Shown here one piece after another: positions 18,473-27,720 of a DNA stretch of 51,005 bases (its first letter is position 1; the number at the start of each line of letters is the position of its first letter). A program made the position numbers and the translations under genes. The DNA lies in the NCBI RefSeq assembly GCF_900104185.1, contig NZ_FNIZ01000027.1, forward strand, positions 1-51,005, in the 5' to 3' direction. The stretch is from Halobacillus aidingensis (GTDB lineage Bacteria; Bacillota; Bacilli; Bacillales; Halobacillaceae). Under the pieces are notes generated by a model. It worked only from the letters and a program-made list of their open reading frames with translations, was not told where the DNA came from and did no database searches.

Positions 18473-18736
18473 TCAGGATTGATTGACAGGCTCTTCTTTT
18501 TTGATTTCATAAAGAGTCGCCGCTTCATTTTTCGTGACATTCTCTTTTAATGATTTCACTTCAATCGTCAGCACTTTCTGCCCGAATTGAATCGTCAGTT
18601 CATCCCCGACCGCTACATTACTTGCCGCTTTACTTTGAGCACCATTGATGCTGATGCGCCCTTGATCTGCTACTTCTTTCGCCAGCGTACGTCTTTTGAT
18701 TAAACGGGAGATTTTCAAAAATTTATCCAAACGCAT
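18473..18736 (-). CDS. rqcP: S4-domain ribosome quality-control protein RqcP
   Basis: Formerly YabO. In B. subtilis it binds 50S subunits carrying stalled peptidyl-tRNA and helps RqcH add alanine tails. The 87-residue protein begins with the S4 motif MRLDKFLKISRLIKRR, followed by AKEVADQGRISING and GDELTIQFG. The length is that of the family. It starts 3 nt after the yabN stop and is followed by a terminator, ending the spoVB-yabN-rqcP operon. Confidence 0.96.
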   Translation of the reverse strand: MRLDKFLKISRLIKRRTLAKEVADQGRISINGAQSKAASNVAVGDELTIQFGQKVLTIEVKSLKENVTKNEAATLYEIKKEEPVNQS

Positions 18737-18739
18737 GTG

Positions 18740-20206
18740 TCATTCCGCTCCTTTATGTTTTGCTTTCGCTTTTACCCACAATTCCTCTAATGAATCTAAA
18801 TCATAATCTCTTAATTGGCGTCCTTCTGCGAGGGCATCCTTTTCCATGGATGAAAGACGGGTCCTGAATTTACGGTTCGTCCGCTGAAGCGCATTTTCAC
18901 TACTGATCTTGTAGTGCCTTGCAAGATTAGCGATCGCAAACAGCCAATCTCCGAATTCTTTTTCCATCTCTTCACGGTCTCCGGAGTCGCGTGCTTCCTT
19001 AAATTCCTGCCACTCTTCTTCCACTTTTTCAATGACAGGAGCAACGGTCTCCCAGTCGAATCCCACTTTAGCCGCTTTTTTCTGCAACTCTTCCGCTTGA
19101 AGGAGGGCGGGGAAACTTTCGGGAACCGAATCAAGAATGGAAGCAGACTGTTCCCCTTTTTCCTCTGCTTTAATGGCCTCCCAGTTGGTAACCACTTCAT
19201 CTGAGGAATCCACTGTGATCTCACCGAACACATGAGGATGCCTGCGAATCATTTTTTCCGTTATGGATACTATTACGTCGTCGATTGTAAAATATCCTTC
19301 ATCTTCCCCAATTTGGCTGTGCAGCATGACTTGAAGCAGCACATCGCCAAGCTCTTCTACCATATGGTCGTCGTCCATACGGTTGACGGCATCAATAAAC
19401 TCATACGCTTCTTCAATCATGTATTTCCTTAGTGATTCGTGCGTCTGTTTGCGATCCCAAGGACAGCCTTCCGGACTCCTCAAAATCTTGATGACTTCTC
19501 TCAGGCGGAAGAATTGGTGATTGAGAGCCTCTTTTTTAACAGGCGGGATATAAACACTCGTTAAATTATTCACTTCCACACGGCGGTCCAGCTCTTCCAG
19601 AGGGACCGTCGTAATCTTTTCATGTTCACTTCCTGCAGCTGTGACTATGGTTACAGGATAATCGGCTGGTAAATCTTCCAGCAATGTCAATTTCACTTCC
19701 GATGCGACTAAAGAATCGTATACCTGGCAGAGGATGAGATGGTTCAAAAACTGAAGCTCTTCTCGTTTCAAATCTGTAGCGTCTACAAATTGAAACCCCT
19801 CAATCGGGTCAATTTCAAGTGCGGTGAACGTGGCATCAAGAAAACTTTGGCCGCCTTTGATATCAAGGGAAACTTCTCCTCTGTCCCTCGCTTGAATCAG
19901 CAATTGAACCGTTCGTTCAGCAAGCATAGGATGCCCAGGTACGACATAGGTTAAATCCTGTCCACCAGAAAAGGTAAGGAGACGAGAGACGATTTCTGGG
20001 TATACATCTCCAAATTGATCATGGGATTCATATACGGAATCAAAACTTTCAAATGTGATCCCTTCTTTTTGCAATGCTTGAATGACTGGGTGGTCAAGAG
20101 TTCGTGCATAGAGATGGGGTTGGTTTTGTGTCAATTCACGGTAGATCCCGAGCGGAAGCTGCTCTAAATCCGCAGCCCCAAGTCCGATGATTGTTATGGT
20201 GTTCAT
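18740..20206 (-). CDS. yabN: Methylase-like / MazG nucleotide pyrophosphohydrolase fusion YabN
   Basis: A 488-residue two-domain protein. Residues 1-220 resemble SAM-dependent tetrapyrrole methylases (ITIIGLGAADLEQLPLG, VVPGHPMLAE). Residues from about 235 form a MazG domain with CPWDRKQTHESL, EEAYEFIDAV and EELGDVLLQV, the metal-binding glutamates and aspartate that hydrolyse NTPs. Its likely role is nucleotide-pool cleaning; the methylase half has no proven substrate. The ATG at 20206 overlaps the stop of the preceding gene as ATGA and has AAAGGA 8 nt upstream. Confidence 0.93.
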   Translation of the reverse strand: MNTITIIGLGAADLEQLPLGIYRELTQNQPHLYARTLDHPVIQALQKEGITFESFDSVYESHDQFGDVYPEIVSRLLTFSGGQDLTYVVPGHPMLAERTVQLLIQARDRGEVSLDIKGGQSFLDATFTALEIDPIEGFQFVDATDLKREELQFLNHLILCQVYDSLVASEVKLTLLEDLPADYPVTIVTAAGSEHEKITTVPLEELDRRVEVNNLTSVYIPPVKKEALNHQFFRLREVIKILRSPEGCPWDRKQTHESLRKYMIEEAYEFIDAVNRMDDDHMVEELGDVLLQVMLHSQIGEDEGYFTIDDVIVSITEKMIRRHPHVFGEITVDSSDEVVTNWEAIKAEEKGEQSASILDSVPESFPALLQAEELQKKAAKVGFDWETVAPVIEKVEEEWQEFKEARDSGDREEMEKEFGDWLFAIANLARHYKISSENALQRTNRKFRTRLSSMEKDALAEGRQLRDYDLDSLEELWVKAKAKHKGAE

Positions 20207-21789
20207 TGATCCATTCCTTTCGGCGAAAGTTTCCATACGACCTTACGAAAAGGTATGACATGTAATTCTTCATTTGTGAAGCTGCCCGTTCTCAGGAGAA
20301 GGACGGCATAAACCAAAGCACCAAATCCTGTGACAGACAACGTATATAGGAACAAAGGTAATCTTGCATCTAAGTCAAAAACCAGAAAGGCAAGCATTTT
20401 AGCCAGCCATAGTCCGAACAACATTCCTAAAAGAGAGATTAGGATCCCTTTCCAGGGGAGACTGGTCCATTTTTCCCAAGGAACTTCATGTCTTAAGGTT
20501 ACGATATTTCCGATCAAAACAAAAGCGACAGCCATCACTGAGGCGATTGCTGCTCCGTGTAAATCCAAAAAAGGAATCAAGAGCGTATTTCCAGCCCATT
20601 TAACGATCAGCCCCCCTGCAATCATCATGGCTGTTTGTTTCATATAACCAAGTCCCTGCAAAATGGAAGAGAGCGTAATAGACAGGGAACTGCCAAGGAT
20701 GACGAGCATCAGAATTCTTAATGCACTCGTTCCTTGATCGTCCTGAAAAAAGGATTGATTGATGGCGGGAAATAAGAAAATCAGCCCCGCCGTCGCTCCA
20801 ACACAAAGGAAGACAGTCATTTTCACGGCGCTCACCACTGACTTTTTCACTTTACCAGGATTCTGATTCATTCTTGATCTAGTGACAGAAGGAATGAGAG
20901 CGAGAGCAAGCGAAGAAGCAAGAACCGTCCCTAATTGAATAAGGGGCTGCCCCCTGTCGAATACCCCTTTCCACATACGCGCATCTTCAAGCACTATCCC
21001 TGCTTTTTGAAGATTCGGGACCAATGTCAAGGCATCAACGAGCTGCAAAGATAAAAGCAGCATGTAGTTTAAACAGATAAGGATGCCGTGCAGAAAAATT
21101 GTCCGTTTGTATGAAACGTGCTTGTCCCACCTGCGCCATGTCCACATGTCCCCCTTTTTCATCAACCAATAAAAAAGAACGGAGAACGCAGCGACTGCAC
21201 CTGCTATTGAACCTAGTGACGCCCCTATTCCTATTGTATAAACATCTGTTCCCCGCATGACCAAAACAGCAGAACCTATAATGATTCCGACCCTGAAGAC
21301 TTGTTCGATGATTTGTGATACAGCTGTAGGGCCCATATCATTTTGTCCTTGGAACACGCCTCGGACGACCGAAACAAAAGGAACAAGCAGGAAGACAGAA
21401 AATGCCGTCTTTAGTGAAGCTGTTAATTTTTCATCCCCCATGACAGAAGAAATCCACGGGGAAGATAGAAATCCAGCAGCAAAAATCAGTCCAGATGCCA
21501 TCATCACCCACCAGAAAACAGGTAGGTAAAACGACGGGATGGATAAAGGGGATGATTCATCGCCGATATCAGAAACGATTTTTGAAATGGCTGCTGGAAA
21601 CCCATATAAGGCAAGGATCAGAGCGATGCCGAGAATGGGATACACTTGTTGGTAGACATAAAAGCCAAGATCTCCGGTTAAGTTTTGAAGCGGGACTCGA
21701 TATCCCGCACTAATCACCTTACTGATCAATCCGGCTAGTGTTAGAATGAATGCTCCTTGTAAAACAGAGCGTGAACGTAATTTGGTCAT
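20203..21789 (-). CDS. yabM: SpoVB/MurJ-superfamily lipid flippase-like membrane protein (YabM)
   Basis: A 528-residue polytopic membrane protein with about fourteen hydrophobic helices and the MOP-superfamily N terminus SVLQGAFILTLAGLISKVISA. The GYRVPLQNLTG and YGFPAAISK segments near the N terminus are typical of SpoVB-like proteins. Relatives move lipid-linked oligosaccharides for cell wall or cortex synthesis. The exact cargo of YabM is not known. AAAGGG precedes the ATG. It heads the yabM-yabN-rqcP operon. Confidence 0.9.
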   Translation of the reverse strand: MTKLRSRSVLQGAFILTLAGLISKVISAGYRVPLQNLTGDLGFYVYQQVYPILGIALILALYGFPAAISKIVSDIGDESSPLSIPSFYLPVFWWVMMASGLIFAAGFLSSPWISSVMGDEKLTASLKTAFSVFLLVPFVSVVRGVFQGQNDMGPTAVSQIIEQVFRVGIIIGSAVLVMRGTDVYTIGIGASLGSIAGAVAAFSVLFYWLMKKGDMWTWRRWDKHVSYKRTIFLHGILICLNYMLLLSLQLVDALTLVPNLQKAGIVLEDARMWKGVFDRGQPLIQLGTVLASSLALALIPSVTRSRMNQNPGKVKKSVVSAVKMTVFLCVGATAGLIFLFPAINQSFFQDDQGTSALRILMLVILGSSLSITLSSILQGLGYMKQTAMMIAGGLIVKWAGNTLLIPFLDLHGAAIASVMAVAFVLIGNIVTLRHEVPWEKWTSLPWKGILISLLGMLFGLWLAKMLAFLVFDLDARLPLFLYTLSVTGFGALVYAVLLLRTGSFTNEELHVIPFRKVVWKLSPKGMDQ

Positions 21790-21837
21790 TTTGGACCCTT
21801 TCTAATTTATATGTATATAGAACATTCATTATATCAT

Positions 21838-21877
21838 AGGAAAAGGTCAGACCCCGTACCCGCCCGGATCTGACCTT
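21838..21877 (-). terminator. Terminator of spoVT
   Basis: AAGGTCAGA and TCTGACCTT arms, with a GC-rich inner part (21843-21877), follow the spoVT stop. The T-run is short (TTTTCC). Confidence 0.7.
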
Positions 21878-21882
21878 ACTTG

Positions 21883-22419
21883 CTACTCCATTTGTTTGGC
21901 TAAAAAACTAGCGGCTGTCTGTACAGCTTTACTGACCCCGTCTTCCAATGGAGAACCTTCTTTGTTGAAGGCGACGACGCAGCCGATGGGATCTCCTTGC
22001 GCAATGATAGGATAAATAAGATATGATATCACATCTTCTTCCTGACCCCGAGTCAATTCAACCGGCTCCGGATGCTTCTCAAAAGACATTGTTCTAGAAT
22101 CCATGACTTCTTCAATCTTAGACCCGATCGATCGGTTCATATAATCCTTTTTCGCACTTCCCGCCACAGCTATATACTCATCACGATCGCAAATCAACAC
22201 AGGAGCTTCTAAAGACTCACTGAGCGCTTCTGCGTACTCTTTTGCAAAATCACCCAACTCGCTGATAGGTGAATACTTTTTAAGTATGACTTCACCTTCA
22301 CGGTCTACAAAAATCTCTAAAGGATCACCTTCACGGATCCTCAGCGTACGGCGGATCTCTTTCGGGATAACAACACGTCCTAAATCATCAATACGGCGTA
22401 CAATACCAGTTGCTTTCAT
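21883..22419 (-). CDS. spoVT: Stage V sporulation regulator SpoVT
   Basis: Forespore transcription regulator that tunes sigma-G genes. Residues 1-52 form the AbrB-type swapped-hairpin DNA-binding domain (MKATGIVRRIDDLGRVVIPKEIRRTLRI in outline). The remainder of the 178 residues is a GAF-like domain. It is a paralogue of the abrB gene at 42009. AAGGAGG lies 11 nt before the ATG. A sigma-G-type promoter is visible upstream. Confidence 0.97.
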   Translation of the reverse strand: MKATGIVRRIDDLGRVVIPKEIRRTLRIREGDPLEIFVDREGEVILKKYSPISELGDFAKEYAEALSESLEAPVLICDRDEYIAVAGSAKKDYMNRSIGSKIEEVMDSRTMSFEKHPEPVELTRGQEEDVISYLIYPIIAQGDPIGCVVAFNKEGSPLEDGVSKAVQTAASFLAKQME

Positions 22420-22500
22420 TCTTTATGCTGCCTCCTTTTCTGTGATGACTGCCTATCTATACCTGTTGAAGCGCAAGCAGAACAAGCGGGTGATTAAAGA

Positions 22501-22529
22501 TAGTATGATACAGCAATAAAAACCTATAC
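22501..22529 (-). promoter_or_regulatory. spoVT sigma-G-type promoter
   Basis: On the minus strand GTATA (22525-22529) and CATACTA (22501-22507) are 17 bp apart, fitting the forespore sigma-G consensus (-10 CATNNTA). B. subtilis spoVT is sigma-G dependent. Confidence 0.65.
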
Positions 22530-22565
22530 ACCCTTTGGATGGATTTTCTCATAAAAAATGTAAAC

Positions 22566-22743
22566 TTGAAATGTGGAGGTGCCTTGGGCAGCTTCGACAA
22601 GCATATGCGAAGCATCTTTTGTGAGGTGCTTTTTCCTCACAAAGATGATTTGCATATGACCTCGAGAAGCTAGGCACCGGAACTGGATCTCACCGGATGT
22701 GGAGGCGACTGATTAGACACGACAAGCATAAGTCAAAACACGC
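22566..22743. repeat. Long hairpin repeat, first 178-bp copy
   Basis: Part of the roughly 800-bp gene-free gap between spoVT and mfd. A near-perfect hairpin of about 110 nt (GGTGCCT...AGGCACC, with inner arms GCATATGC and TTTGTGAGG/CCTCACAAA) ends in CGGAACTGGA. The left arm of a second hairpin follows (GGCGACTG...GACAAGCATAAGTC). The right arm of that second hairpin (GACTTATGTCTCGAG...GGAGCCGGAACTGGA) lies at about 22773-22809. Confidence 0.88.
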
Positions 22744-22814
22744 AGTGGAGCGAACTTTCTCCACGTAGTGGATTGACTTATGTCTCGAGTGTCTGGGAGC
22801 CGGAACTGGACGAT

Positions 22815-22992
22815 TTGAAATGTGGAGGTGCCTTGGGCAGCTTCGACAAGCATATGCGAAGCATCTTTTGTGAGGTGCTTTTTCCTCACAAAGATGCTTT
22901 GCATATGACCTCGAGAAGCTAGGCACCGGAACTGGATCTCACCGGATGTGGAGGCGACTGGTTAAACACGACAAGCATAAGTCAAAACACGC
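22815..22992. repeat. Long hairpin repeat, second 178-bp copy
   Basis: A direct repeat of 22566-22743, with a period of 249 bp and about three mismatches over 178 positions. The second hairpin unit is cut off after the left arm (CAAAACACGC), and unrelated sequence with the GTACCTGGTAC array follows. Confidence 0.88.
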
Positions 22993-23042
22993 TGGATCAT
23001 CACCTACGAAGCGGACTGATACCCTCTCCATTGCTTTTCCCT

Positions 23043-23164
23043 GTACCAGGTACGGCAAAGTAAAAAGCTGTACCTGGTACAGGAAAGTAAAAGCATGGTA
23101 CCAGGTATGACATTCTTCCTTATCTGTACCTGGTACCGGCCGACATGGACCTTGTACCAGGTAT
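23043..23164. repeat. Array of GTACCWGGTAY, 27-28-bp period (5 copies)
   Basis: Copies start at 23043, 23070, 23098, 23126 and 23154. The central base alternates A, T, A, T, A, so neighbours are reverse complements; copies 3 and 5 end in TAT instead of TAC. Same layout as the GTGCCWGGCAC array at 18321-18387, with G-C changed to A-T at matching positions of each arm. Confidence 0.87.
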
Positions 23165-23191
23165 GAATGCTGAATTTTAATTGAATAGATA

Positions 23192-23223
23192 AGAAAAACC
23201 TCACCCCTATGCAGGGGTGAGGT
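23192..23223 (-). terminator. Terminator of mfd
   Basis: ACCTCACCCC pairs with GGGGTGAGGT (23198-23223), followed by TTTTTCTT on the minus strand, directly after the mfd stop. Confidence 0.92.
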
Positions 23224-23227
23224 ACAA

Positions 23228-26200
23228 TCAAGCGGTTGATACTTCTCTCATCATTTCAGGCAGTTTACTGATAAACTCTTCAACAAGTTCATATCGTTTA
23301 AATTCTGTCTTACGGTCCCATGTAAAGGTCACTTTCAACCGGGAATCTTCCGTTCCCAGTTGAACCATACGGCCATACTTATTAGCAAATTCGAACAGTT
23401 TGGTTCCATCAATTTGCTGACTTTGCTCGGCTTCCATCAACATTTCGATTTTCTTTTTCTTCTCTGTCACGTTCTCAATTCTTGAGCATTTTGCCTGCAG
23501 ACGAATAGAGGAAACGCGGAATAAGTTATCAACCTCTTGCGGATAGTCCCCGAAGCGGTCAATCAATTCATCTCGCAAGTCATGGATATCCTCGACCGTT
23601 TCAATCGCCTGGAACACTTTGTACATGTCGATTTTCTGCTTTTCATCAGCGATGTATTCATCCGGAATATACGCATCCAGCATCATATCAAGCTCCGGTT
23701 GGAATGGCTGTACATTCTCCGGTTCTTTTCCTTGTCTTTTCGCTTCGATGGCGTCTTTCAGCATCTGTGAATACATATCGAATCCGACAGAGTCGATATA
23801 TCCGTGTTGCTGCGCTCCGAGGAGGTTTCCCGCTCCCCGGATGGACAAATCACGCATAGCGATTTTAAATCCGGATCCAAGTTCCGTGAATTCCTTAATG
23901 GCCTGCAATCGTTTCTCGGCAACTTCTGTGAGCACTTTATCCTTTTGATAAGTAAAGTACGCATACGCCACTCGATTCGACCTTCCGACACGACCACGCA
24001 GTTGATACAGCTGACTTAATCCCATACGATCTGCATCATAAACGATCAGTGTGTTCACATTCGGAATGTCGACACCCGTTTCAATGATTGTCGTACTGAC
24101 GAGCACATCAAATTCACCTTCAAGGAAGGAGAACATGACATTCTCAAGCTCGGTCTCATTCATCTGTCCATGGGCAGAAGTAACTCTCGCCTCAGGTACG
24201 AGTTCAGCAATTTGCTGAGCCATCCGTTCAATGTTTTCCACACGATTGAACAGGAAAAATACCTGTCCACCCCGGGCCATCTCCCGTTCCACCGCTTCCC
24301 GAAGGAATATCGGATTGTATTCAAGCACATACGTCTGAATAGGAAAACGGTTGGCAGGAGGTGTTTCGATGACAGACAAGTCCCTCACCCCAAGCATGGA
24401 CATGTGTAACGTTCTCGGGATCGGGGTCGCCGTCAACGTCAGCACATCCACATTGTTTTTCAACTGCTTGATCTTCTCTTTGTGTTTAACTCCGAAGCGC
24501 TGTTCTTCATCGACGATCAACAATCCTAAGTCCTTGAACTGCATATCTTTGGATAAAATCCGGTGTGTCCCTACGACCACATCGACAAGGCCTTTCCTCA
24601 GACGATCTGTTGTTTCCTTCTGCTGCTTTTTCGTACGGAAGCGGCTCATAAGACCAATGTTAATCCCAAAACCTTGGAAGCGCTCTTGAAGGGTCTCATA
24701 GTGCTGCTGAGCAAGAATCGTCGTAGGGACAAGCAAAGCCACCTGTTTCCCATCGACAATTGCTTTGAAAGCGGCACGAATCGCGACTTCTGTCTTCCCA
24801 TAACCAACGTCTCCACAAAGCAGACGATCCATCGGACGCACACGTTCCATATCCGATTTGATTTCTTCGATACAACGGATTTGATCTTCCGTTTCTTCGT
24901 ATGGGAAGGCCGCTTCAAAGTCTTTTTGCATTTCTCCATCTTCACTGAAGGCAAATCCTTTGGAAGCTTCGCGTTCGGCATAGAGTTGAATCAAATCATC
25001 GGCAATATCTTCTACCGAGGATTGGACTCGGCTCTTCACCTTTTTCCACTCACTGCCGCCAAGCTTATAAACTTTCGGCTCTTTCCCTTCCGAACCCACG
25101 TATTTTTGAATCAGATCGATTTGGTCGATCGGCACATACAACTTGTCATTTCCAGAATAATTGACCATAAGAAAATCTTTATGGTTTCCGCCCATTTTCA
25201 GCGTTTCAATTCCTAAATATTTCCCGATTCCGTGGCTGGCGTGGACGACATAATCGCCGACCTTCAATTCCTGATAATTTTTAATCCGCTCAGCATTCGA
25301 CATTTTTTGTTTACGTTTCGGTTTAGCGGTCCTTTTTTTGAACAGCTCATTTTCGGTCATGACCGCAAGCTTATGCATCGGCCATTCGAACCCATGACTG
25401 ATGTTGCCTGTGATAATGGTCGGTTTCACCAATGGAAGCTGGACGTCTCCTTCCGCAATAACCGCTTCCATATCATAGTCACGAAGCACACCTTCGATCT
25501 TGGTCTTCCGATTTTCATCGGGAGCTAGAATTACGACAGAGTAATCCTGCTTTTCCCAGCGATCCATTTCATTTTTTAATAAATTCATCTGCCCGTGAAA
25601 TTGCTGCATCTGACGACTAGAGATATTCACGATATTCTGTGGCTGCGTATTAGGGATATGCCTCATAAAAACAGACAGATAGAGACGAGGATGCTCGATC
25701 TTCATCCAGGCATCCTGCCAGTCGAATGATAGATGAAGCTCTCGTACGGTCTGGTTAGCTTCCAGCATACTGTTGTGCCATTCTGCTTCTTCCTGGTCGA
25801 GACGATTGGCCGTTTCCTGGATCCGGCTCATTTCATCCAGAATGACAAGACCCGTTTCGGGCAGGTAGTCTAGTAGACTTACAGGTTCTTCATAGAAGTA
25901 TCCAATGTACTTATAAATTTCCTGGAAATGCTCTTTGGCTTTCAAAAGATCCAAATCATGCTCGACTACTTGAGCGAGCGTCTCTTTCGCATCCTGTTTG
26001 GTCAGTTTCTTCAAGGAATGGCTCAGGGCGTTCTCCAGGCGGTCATGGGCTCTGGCAAAATCTTCATCCTTGAGCAGCAGTTCCGTTGCCGGACCGATTT
26101 GGATCGCGTCTAGTTTGTCATGAGAGCGTTGCGTCTCGGAATCAAACGTTCGTATTGAATCCACTTCAGTGTCGAACAACTCAATTCGATACGGAAACTC

Positions 26201-26764
26201 AGCGGTCAGTGGATACACATCCATGATTCCACCGCGCAGAGAGAACTCCCCTGGTGTGGCCACCATCTCTGTACGGTCATACCCCATGTTCACCAAGCGT
26301 TCTAAGTATTCGTCGAGGTTGATTTCTTCCCCAACACGAAAAGGGAGCTGACTCTGCTCCCAGTAAGATTTCGGTGGCATCATTCGTTTTAGTGCTGCCA
26401 CAGGCGCAATCAGAATCCCTTTTTCCTGAGACAGCCACTGACTTAATGCGTCGATACGCTGACTTCTCAGTTCAGGGCTCGCAACAGCGATCTCCGATGC
26501 GATCAGTTCATTGACCGGATAAAGGTGAACATGTTCGGCATCGGTCAATTCTTGCATATCCTCATACAATTGTTGCGCTTGAATCAGTTGATGAGTCACG
26601 ATGATGACCGGTCGTTCCAAGGACTCTTGAAGCATGGAAACCATTAAACTTCTTGAAGCCCCGGACAATCCGGCCACCATCTGTTCTTTCATCCCCGATT
26701 TAAAGCCTTCGACAACAGAATGAACATCATCCTGCGGAAATAAATAATCCTTAATACCTTGCAT
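23228..26764 (-). CDS. mfd: Transcription-repair coupling factor Mfd
   Basis: Large ATPase that removes RNA polymerase stalled at lesions and recruits UvrA. The 1178 residues match B. subtilis Mfd in length. N-terminal UvrB-like region; a polymerase-interaction domain with LKVGDYVVHASHGIGKYLGIE around residue 500; helicase motifs including Walker A GDVGYGKTE (near 650), DEEQRFG (near 750) and the TRG region AQQIAEL...TTIIETGVDIPNVNT; a C-terminal TRCF domain. The ATG at 26764 has GGAGG 8 nt upstream; earlier in-frame GTG codons lack a site. Confidence 0.98.
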   Translation of the reverse strand: MQGIKDYLFPQDDVHSVVEGFKSGMKEQMVAGLSGASRSLMVSMLQESLERPVIIVTHQLIQAQQLYEDMQELTDAEHVHLYPVNELIASEIAVASPELRSQRIDALSQWLSQEKGILIAPVAALKRMMPPKSYWEQSQLPFRVGEEINLDEYLERLVNMGYDRTEMVATPGEFSLRGGIMDVYPLTAEFPYRIELFDTEVDSIRTFDSETQRSHDKLDAIQIGPATELLLKDEDFARAHDRLENALSHSLKKLTKQDAKETLAQVVEHDLDLLKAKEHFQEIYKYIGYFYEEPVSLLDYLPETGLVILDEMSRIQETANRLDQEEAEWHNSMLEANQTVRELHLSFDWQDAWMKIEHPRLYLSVFMRHIPNTQPQNIVNISSRQMQQFHGQMNLLKNEMDRWEKQDYSVVILAPDENRKTKIEGVLRDYDMEAVIAEGDVQLPLVKPTIITGNISHGFEWPMHKLAVMTENELFKKRTAKPKRKQKMSNAERIKNYQELKVGDYVVHASHGIGKYLGIETLKMGGNHKDFLMVNYSGNDKLYVPIDQIDLIQKYVGSEGKEPKVYKLGGSEWKKVKSRVQSSVEDIADDLIQLYAEREASKGFAFSEDGEMQKDFEAAFPYEETEDQIRCIEEIKSDMERVRPMDRLLCGDVGYGKTEVAIRAAFKAIVDGKQVALLVPTTILAQQHYETLQERFQGFGINIGLMSRFRTKKQQKETTDRLRKGLVDVVVGTHRILSKDMQFKDLGLLIVDEEQRFGVKHKEKIKQLKNNVDVLTLTATPIPRTLHMSMLGVRDLSVIETPPANRFPIQTYVLEYNPIFLREAVEREMARGGQVFFLFNRVENIERMAQQIAELVPEARVTSAHGQMNETELENVMFSFLEGEFDVLVSTTIIETGVDIPNVNTLIVYDADRMGLSQLYQLRGRVGRSNRVAYAYFTYQKDKVLTEVAEKRLQAIKEFTELGSGFKIAMRDLSIRGAGNLLGAQQHGYIDSVGFDMYSQMLKDAIEAKRQGKEPENVQPFQPELDMMLDAYIPDEYIADEKQKIDMYKVFQAIETVEDIHDLRDELIDRFGDYPQEVDNLFRVSSIRLQAKCSRIENVTEKKKKIEMLMEAEQSQQIDGTKLFEFANKYGRMVQLGTEDSRLKVTFTWDRKTEFKRYELVEEFISKLPEMMREVSTA

Positions 26765-26813
26765 AACGAATTCCTCCACCACCCAGATTTCCGATCGATT
26801 CAGAAACCAAGAT

Positions 26814-27044
26814 TTACTGTATAAAAAAGTCTAGCTCATGGTAATGTGGATTGTCGTCTAATGATTCTTTGCACGAGTCACAAATGGTTCGAATGTCCAT
26901 GTCGCCGCTCGCTGTCATATGAACCATTTGCTCTTGGTCCTGATCATTTAAGATATCAAAGCCCAACTGGGACACATCCACATGTTCCGCATCTAATTCT
27001 CCGACCTGATTTTCACAATGACGGCAAAAATAACGTATTTTCAT
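26814..27044 (-). CDS. fin: Anti-sigma-F factor Fin
   Basis: Formerly YabK. In B. subtilis Fin binds RNA polymerase and lowers sigma-F activity so that sigma-G can take over in the forespore. The 76-residue product, the same length as B. subtilis Fin, carries two zinc-knuckle-like pairs, CRHC (residues 7-10) and CDSC, and the conserved end DNPHYHELDFFIQ. The ATG at 27044 was chosen because AAGGAGG lies 6 nt upstream; longer forms would include the ribosome site. A sigma-F promoter precedes it. Confidence 0.93.
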   Translation of the reverse strand: MKIRYFCRHCENQVGELDAEHVDVSQLGFDILNDQDQEQMVHMTASGDMDIRTICDSCKESLDDNPHYHELDFFIQ

Positions 27045-27074
27045 TTCCATCCTCCTTGAGGGGTTGATGGTAGA

Positions 27075-27104
27075 TAGTTTTACCGTCATTCGGGACTGTT
27101 ATAC
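27075..27104 (-). promoter_or_regulatory. fin sigma-F promoter
   Basis: On the minus strand GTATA (27100-27104) and GGTAAAACTA (27075-27084) are 15 bp apart, an exact fit to the sigma-F consensus (-10 GGNNANANTA). B. subtilis fin is sigma-F dependent. Confidence 0.78.
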
Positions 27105-27120
27105 GAACACAGTAATCCCG

Positions 27121-27684
27121 TCACTTCACATTAAAATCATTCATCACTTCGTTAAACGGTTTCTCTATCCATGCTTCACAAGCTTTTACCGCATGATCAA
27201 TGCTTTCTTCTACTGGCCCATGTTCTTCTTTAGAGAAGCCACCTAACACATGATCGATGACCGTTTTTGAATCTTCCGGACGACCAACACCGACACGCAG
27301 CCGTTTGAATTCTTTTGTTCCCAGCTGGTCGATAATATTGCGAATGCCATTATGCCCGCCATGGCCGCCTTTTTTCCGTAAACGAATCTTCCCTGGTGGC
27401 AAATCCAAGTCATCATAGATCACCAATACATCTTCAATATCGATATCATAAAATTCCATCAAAGGCCGTAGTGCTTCACCGGATAAATTCATGTACGTTT
27501 GGGGTTTCAAAAGAATAATTTTCTCCCCGTTGAAACGCTCCATCGTGAATAAACCGTTAAATTTTTTCTGACTCAAGGACCACTGATTTCGTGAAGCCAA
27601 TTCATCTATAATCATAAACCCGATATTGTGACGGGTCTCTTCGTACTTTTTCCCTGGATTTCCAAGTCCTACAATACACTTCAT
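27121..27684 (-). CDS. pth: Peptidyl-tRNA hydrolase
   Basis: Releases peptides from dropped-off peptidyl-tRNA; the gene is also called spoVC. The 187-residue enzyme starts with [20 protein letters not shown] (catalytic His near residue 20) and has [11 protein letters not shown], the [13 protein letters not shown] segment and [13 protein letters not shown] precedes the ATG. A TATAAT extended -10 (27721-27726) lies about 36 bp upstream, with a TTGACA (27748-27753) 21 bp before it. Confidence 0.97.
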   Translation of the reverse strand: MKCIVGLGNPGKKYEETRHNIGFMIIDELASRNQWSLSQKKFNGLFTMERFNGEKIILLKPQTYMNLSGEALRPLMEFYDIDIEDVLVIYDDLDLPPGKIRLRKKGGHGGHNGIRNIIDQLGTKEFKRLRVGVGRPEDSKTVIDHVLGGFSKEEHGPVEESIDHAVKACEAWIEKPFNEVMNDFNVK

Positions 27685-27720
27685 ACATAACTTCCTTTTC
27701 TGTCTTTATACTATTGATTC

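Noticed and set aside
22690-22926. Short open frames in the hairpin duplication
   Set aside because: They are produced by the palindromic arms and run through the repeat boundary; there is no start signal.
24563-25216. 217-codon open frame on the plus strand
   Set aside because: It lies wholly antisense inside mfd, has no family features, and arises from the codon use of mfd.
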